Shown here: positions 1-10,875 of the stretch, in pieces
Layout of the letters: every line of letters starts with the position of its first letter
Numbering within the stretch: position 1 is the first letter of the stretch
Source of the DNA: Hypsibius dujardini
Lineage: Eukaryota > Tardigrada > Eutardigrada > Parachela > Hypsibiidae
Length of the DNA: 23,060 nucleotides
Assembly (NCBI GenBank): GCA_001579985.1
Contig: LRSR01005998.1
Coordinates: 1 to 23,060 of the forward strand
Direction of reading: 5' to 3'
Translations under genes and position numbers: made by a program
The notes under the pieces: generated by a model
Database searches by the model: none
What the model saw: the letters and a program-made list of their open reading frames with translations, nothing else
What the model was told of the DNA's origin: nothing

Positions 1-42
1 GAAAAAGGTTAGCCCGCCTCGCAAAGTCATTTTGGGCTGGGG

Positions 43-84
43 GGCAACGACCCGGTCGCCCAATGGTAAATCCTCCACTGCGCC
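43..84 (-). mobile_element. possible tRNA-derived SINE promoter remnant
   Basis: On the minus strand GGCGCAGTGGA (plus 84-74) matches a pol III A box. GGGTCGTTGCC (plus 53-43) is a B box with two mismatches, starting 31 bp after the A box, as expected for a tRNA-type internal promoter. No cloverleaf could be drawn, so this is a SINE head rather than a tRNA gene. Confidence 0.3.
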
Positions 85-752
85 GCAACCCCCAATTTTA
101 ATAGAAAATTAAAGTATCCAATTCCAAAACCCCTTAACTTAATTTGGTAGGGGCAAGTGCTCCAGTGCCACCCCCACACTACGCTTCTGGCAGTAATTTT
201 GGTGGCTCCGTTTAATTGTTTCAGTCAATGAATCGACCGGCAGTTAGGCCAGAGCAGTTTTAGACTAAGACAACCTACCTAGGTTTGTGTAGCGCGTCAC
301 GAAGCGTCGCGCAAATACAACAAGAGTAAGTACGGATAAAAAGCGCTTAGGTAGTTTTCAGTGTCTACTTAACCTCCTTATCGTTGGTATTGACCGATTC
401 AAATGACTCCTCTCCGCATCCAAACAATACCATAAATGCACCCCCCCTGATCCCGTACGCCAGTTGAAAGCGTATTGTGCATTTAAATGAGAGACAAGTC
501 TGCGACTGTGCATGTACTGTGTGGCTTGCCTGTCTGTGCACAAGTCCGGTGTGTTGTTGTCTGCCTGCTGAAAAAACCGGTTTCTTGATAGTCTCCCGAC
601 ATTGGCGTGTTGTCTTCCGGGCAGCGTAAACAAAGGCATTGTGCGGGTAAATGGGAACTTTATAAAATTGGAATATTATGAAGCAATGTTTAGCCATAGT
701 ATTTGCTTGCATCTTCCAAAATGCAATTAAAATGGAAGGAAGACCAATTAAT
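85..752. other. non-coding stretch, no supported gene
   Basis: AT-rich flanks surround a more GC-balanced patch at about 360-640. Minus-strand frames of up to 115 codons there overlap in two registers and have no recognisable motif. I see no repeat or RNA gene. Confidence 0.4.
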
Positions 753-1363
753 GAAAGTGACTTCTACAGATTGAGCCAGCAGTTTGCTCAACCATTTTAT
801 CATCCTTTTATACTGCTAACAGTAACGTATTGACGGCAATTTTCGAGTCATCGTGAGCCTGGTACCAATTATGTCTCTTTTTTAAATCAACTTCACGGAT
901 CCTCTTCACGATAAATGATATAGAATTCACTTTGTATTGGTTCAGTTTTACTTGTATTAAAATCGGCAAGCTTGAAGAAAACATTTTGAGATCGACTAAT
1001 ATTTTCCTGCATTTCTTCTGAGGCTAGTAACTTGGTATTATTTAAGCAAAAATGTTACAAAAATGTTCTGCTCCACTTTTCCCAAACTTATTAGCGAAAC
1101 TTACTTCGAATTGAACCAGCGGTTTGTTAAACCGTATTCCCATTCTCGTTTTATACCATGATAACGGTCACTTCTGTCTGGCAATTTTTGAGTTTTTCAC
1201 GAGCCTGATACCACTATTTGACTCTTTTCTAAACCACGTTAGAAATCCTTTTCACGCTAAAAGTTGTAAAATACAATTTGGATTAGTTCAGTTTGTCTTT
1301 TGATAAAATTGCCAAGTTCGGACAAAAATTGGGACCGACAGATACTTTTCTCGCATTTTTTCG
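753..1363 (+). repeat. diverged tandem duplication, two copies of about 267 bp
   Basis: Positions 753-1019 and 1096-1363 align along their whole length. Matching landmarks in order are an ATTGA(G/A)CCAGC(A/G)GTTTG block, TTTTATAC, GGCAATTTT(C/T)GAGT, GAGCCTG(G/A)TACCA, TTTTCACG/CTTCACGA, GGTTCAG/AGTTCAG and (A/T)CGGCAAG/TTGCCAAG. Many substitutions and small indels show an old duplication. Neither copy has a long coding frame. The 76 bp between them are not duplicated. Confidence 0.75.
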
Positions 1364-3240
1364 CCAAGGTTGGTAAATTTGACGCAATATTATCTCTGTT
1401 CTGTTTAGTACATAGTCAGCTACGTACATTTTATAGCTATGCATAGATAAATAAGCTGATGTGGAGGACAAGACAACTAAAACCGGTGGGTTTCGGAATA
1501 CTTATCAGTTCATAATTTTGCTCGAACCGATCACTTACTCCTCATTTCCATTATTATTGCTGTATTTTAATTACTCCGTCTTATACACAACCAAGGACAA
1601 TTTAATGTCTTCCTGTGTGTCATTTGATAGACATTACACAGTATATAATGTGTGAGAGCTTTCGGTCAATAATGAGCCTCGCTAAAAAAATCCCTCCAGG
1701 CAATTCATGTTTACCAATGCAATAAGTCACCCCGAGCTTTATAGACACACAGCAAACACACACGCGCTTGCTGTGGAGCGAACGTCGAAGGGTCCACGAA
1801 TCACGATGACAAAGTGTAGTACTAGCATAGTAGGCAACCACGATTCACGAATGACTGCATTCATCGATCGTGTGCGGCCCACACAGACACTCTCGCTACG
1901 GAGACCCATCCGTGGCGTACAAGACCTACGCGCGTTTATCGAGCGAACTCTCCCTCGCTTGTTGCTCCGTCGCGAGAGACACGGACTAATAATTTTCTTA
2001 TTGCGCACTCGCGCTTTCGATCGCTTCAAAGAGTCTACTCCGGATGCTGCCTTTTTTATGCTGTTCACACCTTTTTGTGTGTGTGTGTTTTTTTCTCTGT
2101 CTACAAATAACCCTCGCTCTCCTGTCCCAAGTTTTTGATATAACTACCGCTGGATTATCTACAATTTTGAGGCCTAGACGGATTGTCCGCCGTATGGAGA
2201 GTATCGCTGAAATTATCTTTCTTAATTTTGCAACATTTTGCTGATAAGAAAAAGAGACTGAGCATGACGGTAAATAAGCACCGTGAGTAGTACCGTGAGT
2301 ACTAGTTGCCTCTGTCGCGCATTGCTAATGCTCCCGCCTTTCTGTGAGATGATGTCCTAATTGCAAGAAGGTGAGAATGCTGTCGTGGTAATCCCGTAAA
2401 ATCCCACGGACTCTTCGGTGTTGAGACACCCTACAAGTTGAGAGGACCAGCAACATTCAATGTCAAGGTCTTCTATCTTTATGGAATTTAGCAGCTGCGG
2501 CCAAGTCGGTATGTAATGTAGAAGTGTGGCCTCATTTACTAGTACAGTAATAGCACACGTGTTTACCCGATACAGCGGCGCCCTACGCTCAACCATATTA
2601 AATGATAGTCCGATGATAACGAGGCTCTGTATCTTTTTATCCTTTTCTTTTACTCCAACAAGGATTTAGTGCCAAATTCTTCAGATAAGCTCTTTCGCTA
2701 AAACTCCCTATACTGCAGTCCAAGAAAATTATGTCAATTTAACATGAAAAAAAAATGAAAATTAGAACTTTCAATTAATGTACAGTGTGTTTGGTACATA
2801 AAATAGTTGGTAATAATATATACTAGGAAACCAAATGCAGAACAGTATCAAAGTAAGATTACAGTTCTAAATACAACATAATGGTCAAATATATTATCCT
2901 TTTACGTGTCGGTGTGCCTTCAGCATCATAAATCTTTGTGTTTATTGTAAATTATAAATTATAAATTATATTTTGCATTATTATTTTATTATTTAGCACC
3001 ACTTATTCAGTAGGAGAACTATTTAAGTCAATACGTGTACTATTTAGTCAATCATATGTCATTTATACTTATTTTATAATTTACAATTTTTACTTAATTT
3101 ATAATATATAATTTAATACAATAATATGCGTACTATTAGAATAGGGAAGCCAATTATAACTATTACTAAGCCAATAATATTTAATTCATATTCAATTCAA
3201 ACTAAACTGAAGTGGTTAGTGGGAGAGAAAGACGAAGAGG
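1364..3240. other. intergenic stretch with a CpG-rich patch and AT-rich tail
   Basis: Positions 1760-2040 contain frequent CG dinucleotides and overlapping chance-like frames on both strands. No transposon ends or coding motifs could be fixed. Positions 2930-3130 are very AT-rich, with repeated AAATTAT words at 2947-2970 and complementary-looking ATAATTTA words. The leader of the membrane-protein gene probably lies at about 3200-3325. Confidence 0.4.
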
Positions 3241-3325
3241 ATGAGAATGGGTGAGATCCTCGCGTAGAGAACGTAACAAACGCCTACATTATGGCGTCTT
3301 TTGGGTAGGACGATGGGTGCTGGCG

Positions 3326-5915
3326 ATGACGCTCCTCCTAACAATAACAATAACGACCCAACCCCGCGAAACAACAGCCCAACATCAACCACCACCACCA
3401 TTACCACACTCCGGTTCAAATGTGTCCCACCCTGGCGGTGATGCTGAATCAATATTTGGAGACGTCGACCCTCCTCATAATGATCACGATGCCAAGCCCT
3501 CCCCATCATCAGTATCACCATCGTCGTTGACCTTGGACCCCCAGCAGCAGTCCGGCAGCCTTCCCCCGACAGAACTGCGCATTGTCTATCCCTCGACCAC
3601 ACCCACACAAACCTTCCCCAATCGGATCCGCTTTACCCAGTCCACTTTACCTCTTGAGACCCCGAGGACTCAGAGGACCCCCTTAATCGGCGAACCTCGA
3701 GCGAACCCGGAGTCTTTCCGCGAGGTTGAGCAATATGCGACCAATCGTATGGGCGGAGCCTCTGCTAATCTAATTATGCGTCCGTCCATGCCGGTGGATT
3801 ATGTTGTGACACGACCATTGGTCTTTTCGCAGTCGCTAATTAATCAGTCGACCACGGAGTACCGGGGCATCGTAGGTAAGAATAAAGAACAAGAAAGTCC
3901 ATCTTCTAATTATTTTATTATTTTTGTTTTTAGTTTTCATTTTATTTACTGCTTTTTTAATTATTTATATATATTTTTTAAGAATACATGTAAAAATATT
4001 TTATTTTGGTTTTTTTAGTTAGTAGAAATAATGCGATTCATGCCCAAGCTTTCACACTTACGAGGTTAAGGTTGAGCAATTAATTTATTATTGACAAATT
4101 TTGGCTTGCCCGCTCATATCCTACATAGTATTAGACCCCCTAGAGACCAGCCCCAGTGGCCAAATAAACGTTCCGCTGCCCATGTATTAGTCCCACTTAA
4201 CACGAACATACAAATAACTAAAGTTCCTAATTTAGTTTTTTCATTCCATAAAAATGAAACAATGGCCTACTAAAGTTATAGCTTGCGCTTATTTTGTCAT
4301 GCGGTAGTCAATCAATTTTAGCACTCCATCTTTCATCTTCAATATAAATATAGTACAGCTTCGATTCTATTTTACATAAGCCTAAAAAATATATAGTGAG
4401 ATTTTAAGTTCCTTATACTAGTTGTGTCTTAATTGTTTCATGCAAATTCTATAATAAAGTTAAGGACCTTTTATTTCAGTCTCAAATTAGTCTTTTAGTT
4501 CAATATTTTAATAAGTATAAAACAAAATAAAAAAAGCAAATAAAAAATTTAATTAGTTCTAGTTTAGTTTTTGAGAAACTACATTTTTTTAGCTGATAGT
4601 CTTGGTTTTAGTTTTATTTCATAATTTTAGAAGTTCTGTTGTCTTTAATTGTAGGAGGAGCAAACGGTTCGCTGGCCAGAAATGGCACGCGTGCACTGCA
4701 GCGGTTACAGAGCGGAACGCCGGACGACACCGCCGGAGTGAAAGTGGTTCGACTGGACGGAAGTGCGAGTGGTGGTGGTTCAGCTGGAAGTGTCGGACCA
4801 ATTACGGTCGGTGCACTCATTGGCATAATTGCCGGCATTTTGACGGCACTGGTGCTGGCTGGTAAGTCATTCGTCCGGCTTGTTTGTTCGGCTGCTTTTT
4901 TCTTCACTCGCCCTACACCCTTCGTTTGCTCGTGAGAGTGAAGTCAAATTGCAATGATCAATGTCTGGCTTGACTGGTTAAATTCACTTGAAGTAACTGA
5001 TGAAATCCTGGGCACATACTACATGTATAATCTAGTGGAGCATATAATAATAGAAATTCAAGTGTGTTTGCCTGTCAAGACAAAAAATATCTTGTAAGTC
5101 ATCGCTAGTACCTAAGTGGCTTTAGCGCTTAACGATTGAGGAGGCCAATGATATTAGGGTGTTTACTCAATCCTTAATTGTAGCTTTCGTCGGACTCCTG
5201 TGTTACCGGCGCCGTCATCCGACGTGGAATGCAGCTGAGACGGATTTACGGGTCTTAGCCGCGCATTACGGCAGCTACTGGGATGACAAGACGTTACCAA
5301 ATTATCAGTTTAATGACAGGATGATTTGGCCCGGGGTATGTTCGGTAGTTGCACAGTGTGTGTGGACACTGATCTATCATAACTGACATACATTCTACCT
5401 GCCTTTTTCTAGCACACCGTTCGTTGTTCGTCTGTCCTTCTGCTCCTATCTGTCTGTCGGTCTGTGTGTCAGTCTGTATGTCTGTGTATCTGTGTGTCTA
5501 TGTGTCTGTACCTCTGTGTCGCTGTGTGTTAGTGTATTTATGTACCTGTCTGTGTGTCTATGTGTGTGTGTGTTTGTGTCTGTCTGTCTGTCTGCCTGCC
5601 TGTGTGTCTGCCTGCTTGCATGTTTAGCGGGATACTTTGCTACTCGCTTGATTGTCCGCTTGCCTACCGGTCTTCCTCATTTTCTGCTTGCCGGATACAC
5701 CCTATACGGTTCTGATTGCCCGCCCGGATTGGCTAGCTACGTCAATTTTATTTGCGATCATTTTTCTTCAGGAAACGCACGAAGAAATGATTGCCCTAGA
5801 CAATGACGCGTTCCTCAAGAGCCTCGAGGATCTCGGGCGAGTCAACAGTCGGCCGTCCAGCAAGACCAACTGGAATGCTGGGGAGGATGACCAACGCCAA
5901 AGCACAAAGGTCTGA
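3326..5915 (+). CDS. single-pass type I membrane protein, family not recognised (4 exons)
   Basis: Exons 3326-3875, 4655-4861, 5184-5335 and 5772-5915 join in frame through GTAAG, GTAAGT and GTATGT donors and three AG acceptors, giving about 350 residues. Residues 1-11 are hydrophobic but short for a signal peptide. Residues 12-232 are rich in Pro, Ser and Thr, with four N-glycosylation sequons (N32, N173, N187, N193). A Gly-rich linker leads into one membrane helix at about 233-259, followed by a YRRRH stop-transfer. The tail (260-350) is acidic and holds NDRMIWPG joined across a splice to [19 protein letters not shown], which looks like a conserved docking segment. The start is uncertain: an in-frame stop lies at 3242-3244, and open hydrophobic sequence before 3326 suggests an upstream exon could enter here, for example at the AG at 3307-3308. 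Short upstream ATG frames occur at 3241 and 3291. The domain order implies a mucin-like cell-surface protein; I cannot assign an orthologue. Confidence 0.7.
5430..5622 (+). repeat. TGTC/TGTG-rich microsatellite in intron 3 of the membrane-protein gene
   Basis: Degenerate (TCTG)n mixed with TGTGTC, all in one strand register. It occupies bases 95-287 of the intron 5336-5771. The TCTG form is on the coding strand of the host gene. Confidence 0.95.
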
Positions 5916-6012
5916 TTTACCTGTTTTCCAGCCACGCGTACATAACCTCCCTTCCGTTACGGCTCAAAGGACAGAGTTTACACGACAGAGAGACTCTCAG
6001 CAGAATGCGTGA
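5910..6012 (+). other. alternative 3' end of the membrane-protein gene (possible 22-nt intron, extra 26 codons)
   Basis: At the end of exon 4 the bases 5910-5931 begin GTCTGA and end with a pyrimidine tract plus AG (CTGTTTTCCAG). Removing them joins AAG (5907-5909) to CCA (5932) in frame and continues for 26 codons to a TGA at 6010-6012. Without removal, the protein stops at 5913-5915. An intron of 22 nt would be far shorter than typical animal introns. The match could therefore be chance, or the AG at 5931 could be an acceptor used by another donor. Confidence 0.25.
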
Positions 6013-7596
6013 CATATGTTCATGACTGATCTCAAACACATTCCTAGTTCAAGGGAATTTCTTATGTGTTTTCTACAAAATCGATTGGGCTATGCAAACG
6101 GCAAACCTGCTTACCTGCATGCTTGCCTTTTCCTTATCACTTTTTATACTACCAATGTAAGACGACTCTGTTCTGTTATGCATAAGGTGGCTCAATATTG
6201 TTACGATGTATCGCTATGTTTGTTGGCCTAAAGTGACGTACTCGAAATAGGAGACTTTGCGGTCGCGAGGCGAGGGTGCTCAATCGGAACACGAACCTGA
6301 GACTGCGCCAAACTGCAGTGTAGACTGTTGGAGACGAGATGAGGAAAGGTTGTTTGCGTAACTGACAACGGCTTCTGCCTGACCCTATTTAAATCATTTT
6401 CATCACAACTTTCCATCCCTCAAACTTTACGGAGAAGTTTCCTGCAAGTAAGGAGTGGTATGAATAGTGTCTAAAAAGGTTTGTTATAATTTAAGTAAAC
6501 TTTTGGAGTTCCGACTTTGCAAGAAAATTTCCATCAATAATTGTACATATACTTCAATCTTTTGGAAGTGGGTGAGGGATGATTGTGAGAAACATTGCGG
6601 TCGTGATACACGTCTTATCCCACTATCTCACTTTGGGATCTCTTTCATATGTGGTATATAAAATGTCTCCGCTCTATTTTTTTAAAGTAGTTTAATATTA
6701 GCAATCAATTATACAATTTATTTCATTGGTTTCTAAATTAATTTTTTTAGTGAAATTCAAAATTGGAAAAACACGAGAAAATTCCACTTTTCTTGGCCTT
6801 TATTCACTGACAAGAACGGTGATTTAGAGAAATGCGTTAAGTCCGCTTATTTGACAGTGTTCTATCCCAAATTTAATTTGTAATCCATTAGTATCAACCA
6901 AATTATATTTGGATGTAAGGGGCGGATCTATCAGCAGTTCTAAGAAGGCCGAAAATTGCGAAATTGTTCGCTAGCACTGCAGAGTTGGCATATATGTCCG
7001 CCTCCTGATAATAACAAAATACTCAGCTGATGAAAATCCATTCTTAATTGAATTTTAACAGCGGAAAAATATTCAAATTTATTGCATTTTGACAAAGCAC
7101 TATGTTTCCAGTGAAGATCATGGAAAATGGAATCTTCCAGTGTTTTCTCAACTTTAATAGTTCGCCAAAAAACGTTTAGATGTAGTCACGATGAAATAAA
7201 TTTATAAATCGTTACTAATATTAGTTTTACTGACTTAGAAAAATGAAGCGGAGGCATTCTGCGTTCAACCGAGGAAAAAGATCCCAATTGAAGTTGACCT
7301 ACTAAGAAGAGGACTTATAACCATCAATAGGTACTGATTGTGAGCAGTGAGCAGATGACTCTTCGGAATAATACAAGTGGCGTTAATTGTTTGAAACTCC
7401 TTGTATCTCAAATAAATAGCCTTTTTGTGTGTTATTATTTTTGTGTGTTATTAGTACATTGGAGGCACAGGCAACTATTGACGAAATCGAACTACCACCT
7501 CTTGAGTAATGTCAATTTAAATTAGATTTTGCTTTGAATGTTTGTTAAACAAAGTTAATTGGTGTTATTCACTTCAAACGGTCTAAGTAGATAGCC
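6013..7596. other. intergenic stretch, no supported gene
   Basis: Mostly AT-rich DNA with only short frames. An AATAAA at 7195-7200 is too far from the membrane-protein stop to be assigned. A minus-strand segment at about 6250-6330 has isolated A-box-like and B-box-like words but with the wrong spacing. Confidence 0.4.
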
Positions 7597-7960
7597 CTAG
7601 TCCGAACTCCTGGAGTCACCACACGGTCTCCTCGCTCCTCCTCTAGCGCTATGCAAGAGCTCCAACCGTAAGTGCGCCAAGTCGTCCTTGACGCCCTGCA
7701 GCTCGTATCACATTTGCGTCATCATATCCTCCAGTCGCGTCTGTAAATGGTAGTCACCTTCGTAGAACAGAAACGCATTCGATCCCGTTGCCCCGCAACC
7801 GGGTGCATTCGAGACGGCCAAGCGGTGGTATCTCCTGCCTTGCTATCTCTGAAACCTGCTGCCTGCCCCTATGGGAGTCGCCGTCGCTCCGCAACAGCAG
7901 CAACTGCTCTGCAGCCTGCGTCGTCTTCGAGTCCAGCAGCAACATCCTTCTAAAACACAT
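7597..7960 (-). pseudogene. decayed coiled-coil-like coding remnant
   Basis: This is a GC-rich island in AT-rich surroundings. On the minus strand the frame open from 7842 gives FLFYEGDYHLQTRLEDMM, then a TGA at 7708-7710, then YELQGVKDDLAHLRLELLHS to a TAG at 7597-7599. The heptad-like spacing of Leu continues across the stop. Another frame at 7960-7754 reads DSKTTQAAEQLLLLRSDGD, which would need a frameshift to join. It resembles a degenerate exon or retrocopy of a coiled-coil protein; the parent is not recognised. A functional exon ending at the TGA is also possible. Confidence 0.25.
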
Positions 7961-8029
7961 ACCCGGTGGAAGGTCCTGTGCGTCCCCTTAGCTCAAGAAA
8001 TCCTATTCAGCTGATAAATTTCCTGCCGG

Positions 8030-9080
8030 CTGACCTACAAAATGAGCGCTTTTTGAGCGCAAAAGAAGCTCGGGCCAAAGAGCGCTCTCATAAAAAAAAT
8101 TAATTAATAATCCTCGACATTTTTTAAGCATTAGGTTTTTAAACTAGTGTACCCTTCGAGCGCTGTAAGCGATTGCCTGCTTTATCATAATTGACCATCC
8201 TACAGCCCCACTCAAACAATTAATCTCCGAATGACTTTTGCACATTTTATGGTTCTGCAGTTGTGCCCACAACAGGTAAGGAAGGTTGAAAAAATATTTA
8301 GGTTTTCTTCGCTCGTTCAGCTATGTAGAATAACACTTTAAATTGCTTACATTGTCTGGCAGATTTGACATCTCGATATCATTGTATCTCTGATGAAAGT
8401 ATTGTGGAATGTAACTTTCTAGTTTCTGCATTTTTTAAAAAAGCCAGCGCAATCAATTTGATGAAAACTGATTAATTTTTTTTCCTCAAAAGACTTTGAC
8501 CCTGTTTTCCTATCCAAATTAAAATAAATTCAAAGATATGTACCATTCTATAATTTTGAATTTTGCATCCAAGGAGTTTGTATCATGGCTTTTTGAGAGT
8601 CCAAAAAGAGCTCGAGCGCTGAATTTCGAAAGCACACATCTCTGGATACGATGTGTTAATTAAAAGCAATCGTTCGGATTTTTTTTCGATAGAATGGTTT
8701 ACGAAATGGCATACTTTTTTTGTGCCCAAATGTCGTTAGTAACTGATTTTCTTATAAAACTACGGTTTCACATTTTCTCAACGGAAATAAATTTCATATT
8801 AATCAGGGTAGGATGTTCTTCGAGCAAAAATTCATAGTTTTTTTAAACTGTTTCTTATCACGCACTAGTCAATATTGTAATCTTACACAACAGGGGGTTT
8901 TGTCTGTTTTAGCTATGTATTGCAAATCTCGACTTTACTTCAAAAAAATGTGGAAAAATGTTGATGTTACAAAAAGTACTTTTATCATTGTTTACTACTT
9001 TACCATGATCTGACTACAGCATTAGGCGAACTAAACACTTTTGGAACTCCATATGTATACAGAAATGTATTGCAGTGTGT
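8030..9080. other. AT-rich intergenic stretch with AGCGCT inverted motifs
   Basis: GAGCGCTTTTTGAGCGC at 8044-8060 and AAAGAGCGCTCTCAT at 8078-8092 form an imperfect hairpin. A related AAAGAGCTCGAGCGCTGAA word lies at 8606-8624, shortly before CACACATCTCTG (8634-8645). These could be ends of a decayed DNA transposon, but no target duplication was found. The rest shows nothing. Confidence 0.3.
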
Positions 9081-9583
9081 TACGCCTACGCGTAATTGTG
9101 GTTGTATGTGTAGCGGTTGATGAATAGCACTCATCGGATGCGGACAGAGACTCCAGAAAAAATGGGAAAACTAAGAATTTACATAATAATACAGGCAAAC
9201 ATTATTTCTACACTAGTACTACTACTACTACTATATAAAACTATTTCTACCGTCTTAAACTTAGCAGCAGCGACCTTATGTAGTCGCACAACACGAGAAA
9301 CTAAAGTATAGATGTAGTACATGCAAATAGGAAGAGAACCAGACTGACCAGTGGCGTTGAGCTATGAACAACCAATAGGAACAAGAGAACATCCATGCAC
9401 ATGAGTACAAAATAGCTAACTAGACTTAAATAGGGCGTATCTTGACCATAGTAGTCGTACTGTAGATGATACTGAGCCGGTGGCGCAGAAGAGTAACTCC
9501 ACTTCCGGTGGTCAGTGCAGGCTATTTAGGGTAGCGATGCTTGAGTGAAGACAGATGTGTGTGTGTGCGACGTCAGTGCTCGC
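9081..9583 (+). repeat. dispersed repeat, copy A (uninterrupted)
   Basis: About 500 bp closely similar to 21556-22587 after removing the insertion at 21811-22338. Shared landmarks include TACGCCTACGCGTAATTGTG, TAGCAGCAGCGACCTTATGTA, AAATAGGGCGTATCTTGACC, GAGCCGGTGGCGCAGAAG and GCGACGTCAGTGCT. GGTGGCGCAGAAG resembles a pol III A box. Copy A also has a short (ACT)n run at 9214-9232. No coding frame. The element class is unknown; a SINE-like or decayed non-coding element is likely. Confidence 0.75.
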
Positions 9584-9879
9584 GACAAGTGGGTTTTCCT
9601 TGACGACTGCTCATCCAGAATTTATACTGGAATAGATTTGCATCAGTGAAATATTGTTTGAAAACCAAGGGGTCGGGCGTAGTTTCATGGCTGGTGATTG
9701 GCCGAAAGTTTCGCTCTTGGAGCCCTAAAACATATTTCGCTTATGCCAATTCATTAAAAATTGAGTTTTGGGTAGAAAACTGTCAAAAAAGTCTTTCCAT
9801 GTAGGCGCTGAATTGCAAATGCCATTCCTACAGCTGAGCTTAAGTGACTACATTTGATTATAAGATAAACTGTAATATA

Positions 9880-10332
9880 TAGGGATAGCATCAAATGTTA
9901 AGTGTCAAACTCAAATCAAATTATATCAAATCGAATCCGTTTTTTTTAAAATTGATTTGATTCTGATTTGACTTTGATTTGATGTTTTTAGCATTTCTAG
10001 GCCAAATTTCTCCAAAAACTACATAAATTTCCTACTTTTTCATCAATCTGAAAGAACTTTGAGTATATACTGATCAACCTTGAGCCATATCTACAGGCAC
10101 TAGTGGAAACTCACAATCGAAGTATTGTTCTGATCAACTTTACGCAACCTTGTTTGGTTTACTGTTTTATTAGGCAAAAAGGAGTGATAAGAAAAAGGAG
10201 TAAAACCAAAAACATGCTAAAACCGTGAGATATTGAAGAATTGTTTTTAAATCCTGTCATTTCGAATCATATTAAATCAAATCAAATAAAAGTAATTCAA
10301 ATGCGCCATTTTGTTGTTTGATGCCATCTCTA
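9880..10332. mobile_element. second non-autonomous hAT-like element, 453 bp
   Basis: The left end TAGGGATAGCATCAAAT (9880-9896) and the right end, read inward as TAGAGATGGCATCAAAC (10332-10316), match at 14 of 17 positions. They are flanked by GTAATATA and GTAGTATG, a plausible diverged 8-bp target duplication (6 of 8). Next to the left end lie repeated TCAAATC words in inverted arrangement (about 9905-9985); AAATCAAATCAAA recurs near the right end (10272-10288). Subterminal repeats like these are typical of hAT elements. No coding frame. The age is greater than that of the 21811 copy. Confidence 0.55.
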
Positions 10333-10373
10333 GTAGTATGCACCGTTCACTTCTGGTTCTTCCACTTTATCAG

Positions 10374-10637
10374 CAGGTGTATTCAGGGCTACCTCAACCA
10401 TCACTCTTCATTCCTCCCTCAAGGCCTCACTCATATCCGATTCCGCCACCAACGAATACTGACACTGATCCATGTCGATCATCAACACTCTCAGCCTCAT
10501 TACGTTTAACCCATGGACGTCTTCACGAAGCACTACAAGATTTTGGAACCGCGACTAATCGTCGAGCAGACGCCGTATTTACGAACTTCCAGGGCTTCCA
10601 CTTAAGTCATTCGAATCAACAAAATTCCACTGACTAA
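10374..10637 (+). CDS. candidate terminal coding exon of an unrecognised gene
   Basis: After a pyrimidine-rich stretch ending in CAG (10371-10373), an 88-codon open frame runs to a TAA at 10635-10637. It encodes a Pro/Ser/Thr/Asn-rich stretch including LPQPSLFIPPSRPHSYPIPP and ending HSNQQNSTD. Base composition is more balanced than in the flanks. No upstream exon can be joined with confidence and the family is not recognised. It begins 41 bp after the end of a hAT-like element (9880-10332). It could be a chance open stretch. Confidence 0.25.
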   Translation, partial: QVYSGLPQPSLFIPPSRPHSYPIPPPTNTDTDPCRSSTLSASLRLTHGRLHEALQDFGTATNRRADAVFTNFQGFHLSHSNQQNSTD

Positions 10638-10847
10638 ATATTCGCCCCCTCGTCATCCTAATAATTGCATCGTTTGCTAGTAATAATTTTCCTCGTGATC
10701 ATGATTGATCATTATTTTTGGTTATCCTCAGGTATGTTTCTCTTGATGGTGATCATTTTTCGGTTGAATTGTACTAAAAGCCTGTGTCCATGTTGATTGT
10801 TATTTCAGTCTTGCTTGCAATTTCTTCCAGCACCAAATCTGACGAGT

Positions 10848-10875
10848 ACTAGTAAAAGACCACTAGTAAAAGACC
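10848..10875 (+). repeat. perfect 14-bp tandem duplication
   Basis: ACTAGTAAAAGACC occurs twice without a gap (10848-10861 and 10862-10875). It may be replication slippage or a transposon footprint. Confidence 0.9.

Noticed and set aside
358-712. Overlapping minus-strand frames of 93 and 115 codons
   Set aside because: Two registers are open at once, with no motif, splice context or recognisable similarity.
1707-2138. 143-codon plus-strand frame in a CpG-rich patch
   Set aside because: The antisense strand is equally open and the sequence is Arg/Thr-rich without domain features; probably composition-driven.
3216-3608. 130-codon minus-strand frame
   Set aside because: Antisense shadow of exon 1 of the membrane-protein gene.
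5424-5806. Plus-strand Cys/Val/Leu-rich frames
   Set aside because: Repeat translation inside intron 3 of the membrane-protein gene; only the last part overlaps true exon 4.
6250-6330. Possible tRNA gene on the minus strand (GGCGCAGTC and GGTTCGTGTTC words)
   Set aside because: The A-like and B-like words are only a few bases apart and no cloverleaf can be drawn.
8030-8650. Third DNA transposon with AGCGCT ends
   Set aside because: The inverted motifs do not define two matching ends and no target duplication was found; reported only as a low-confidence feature.
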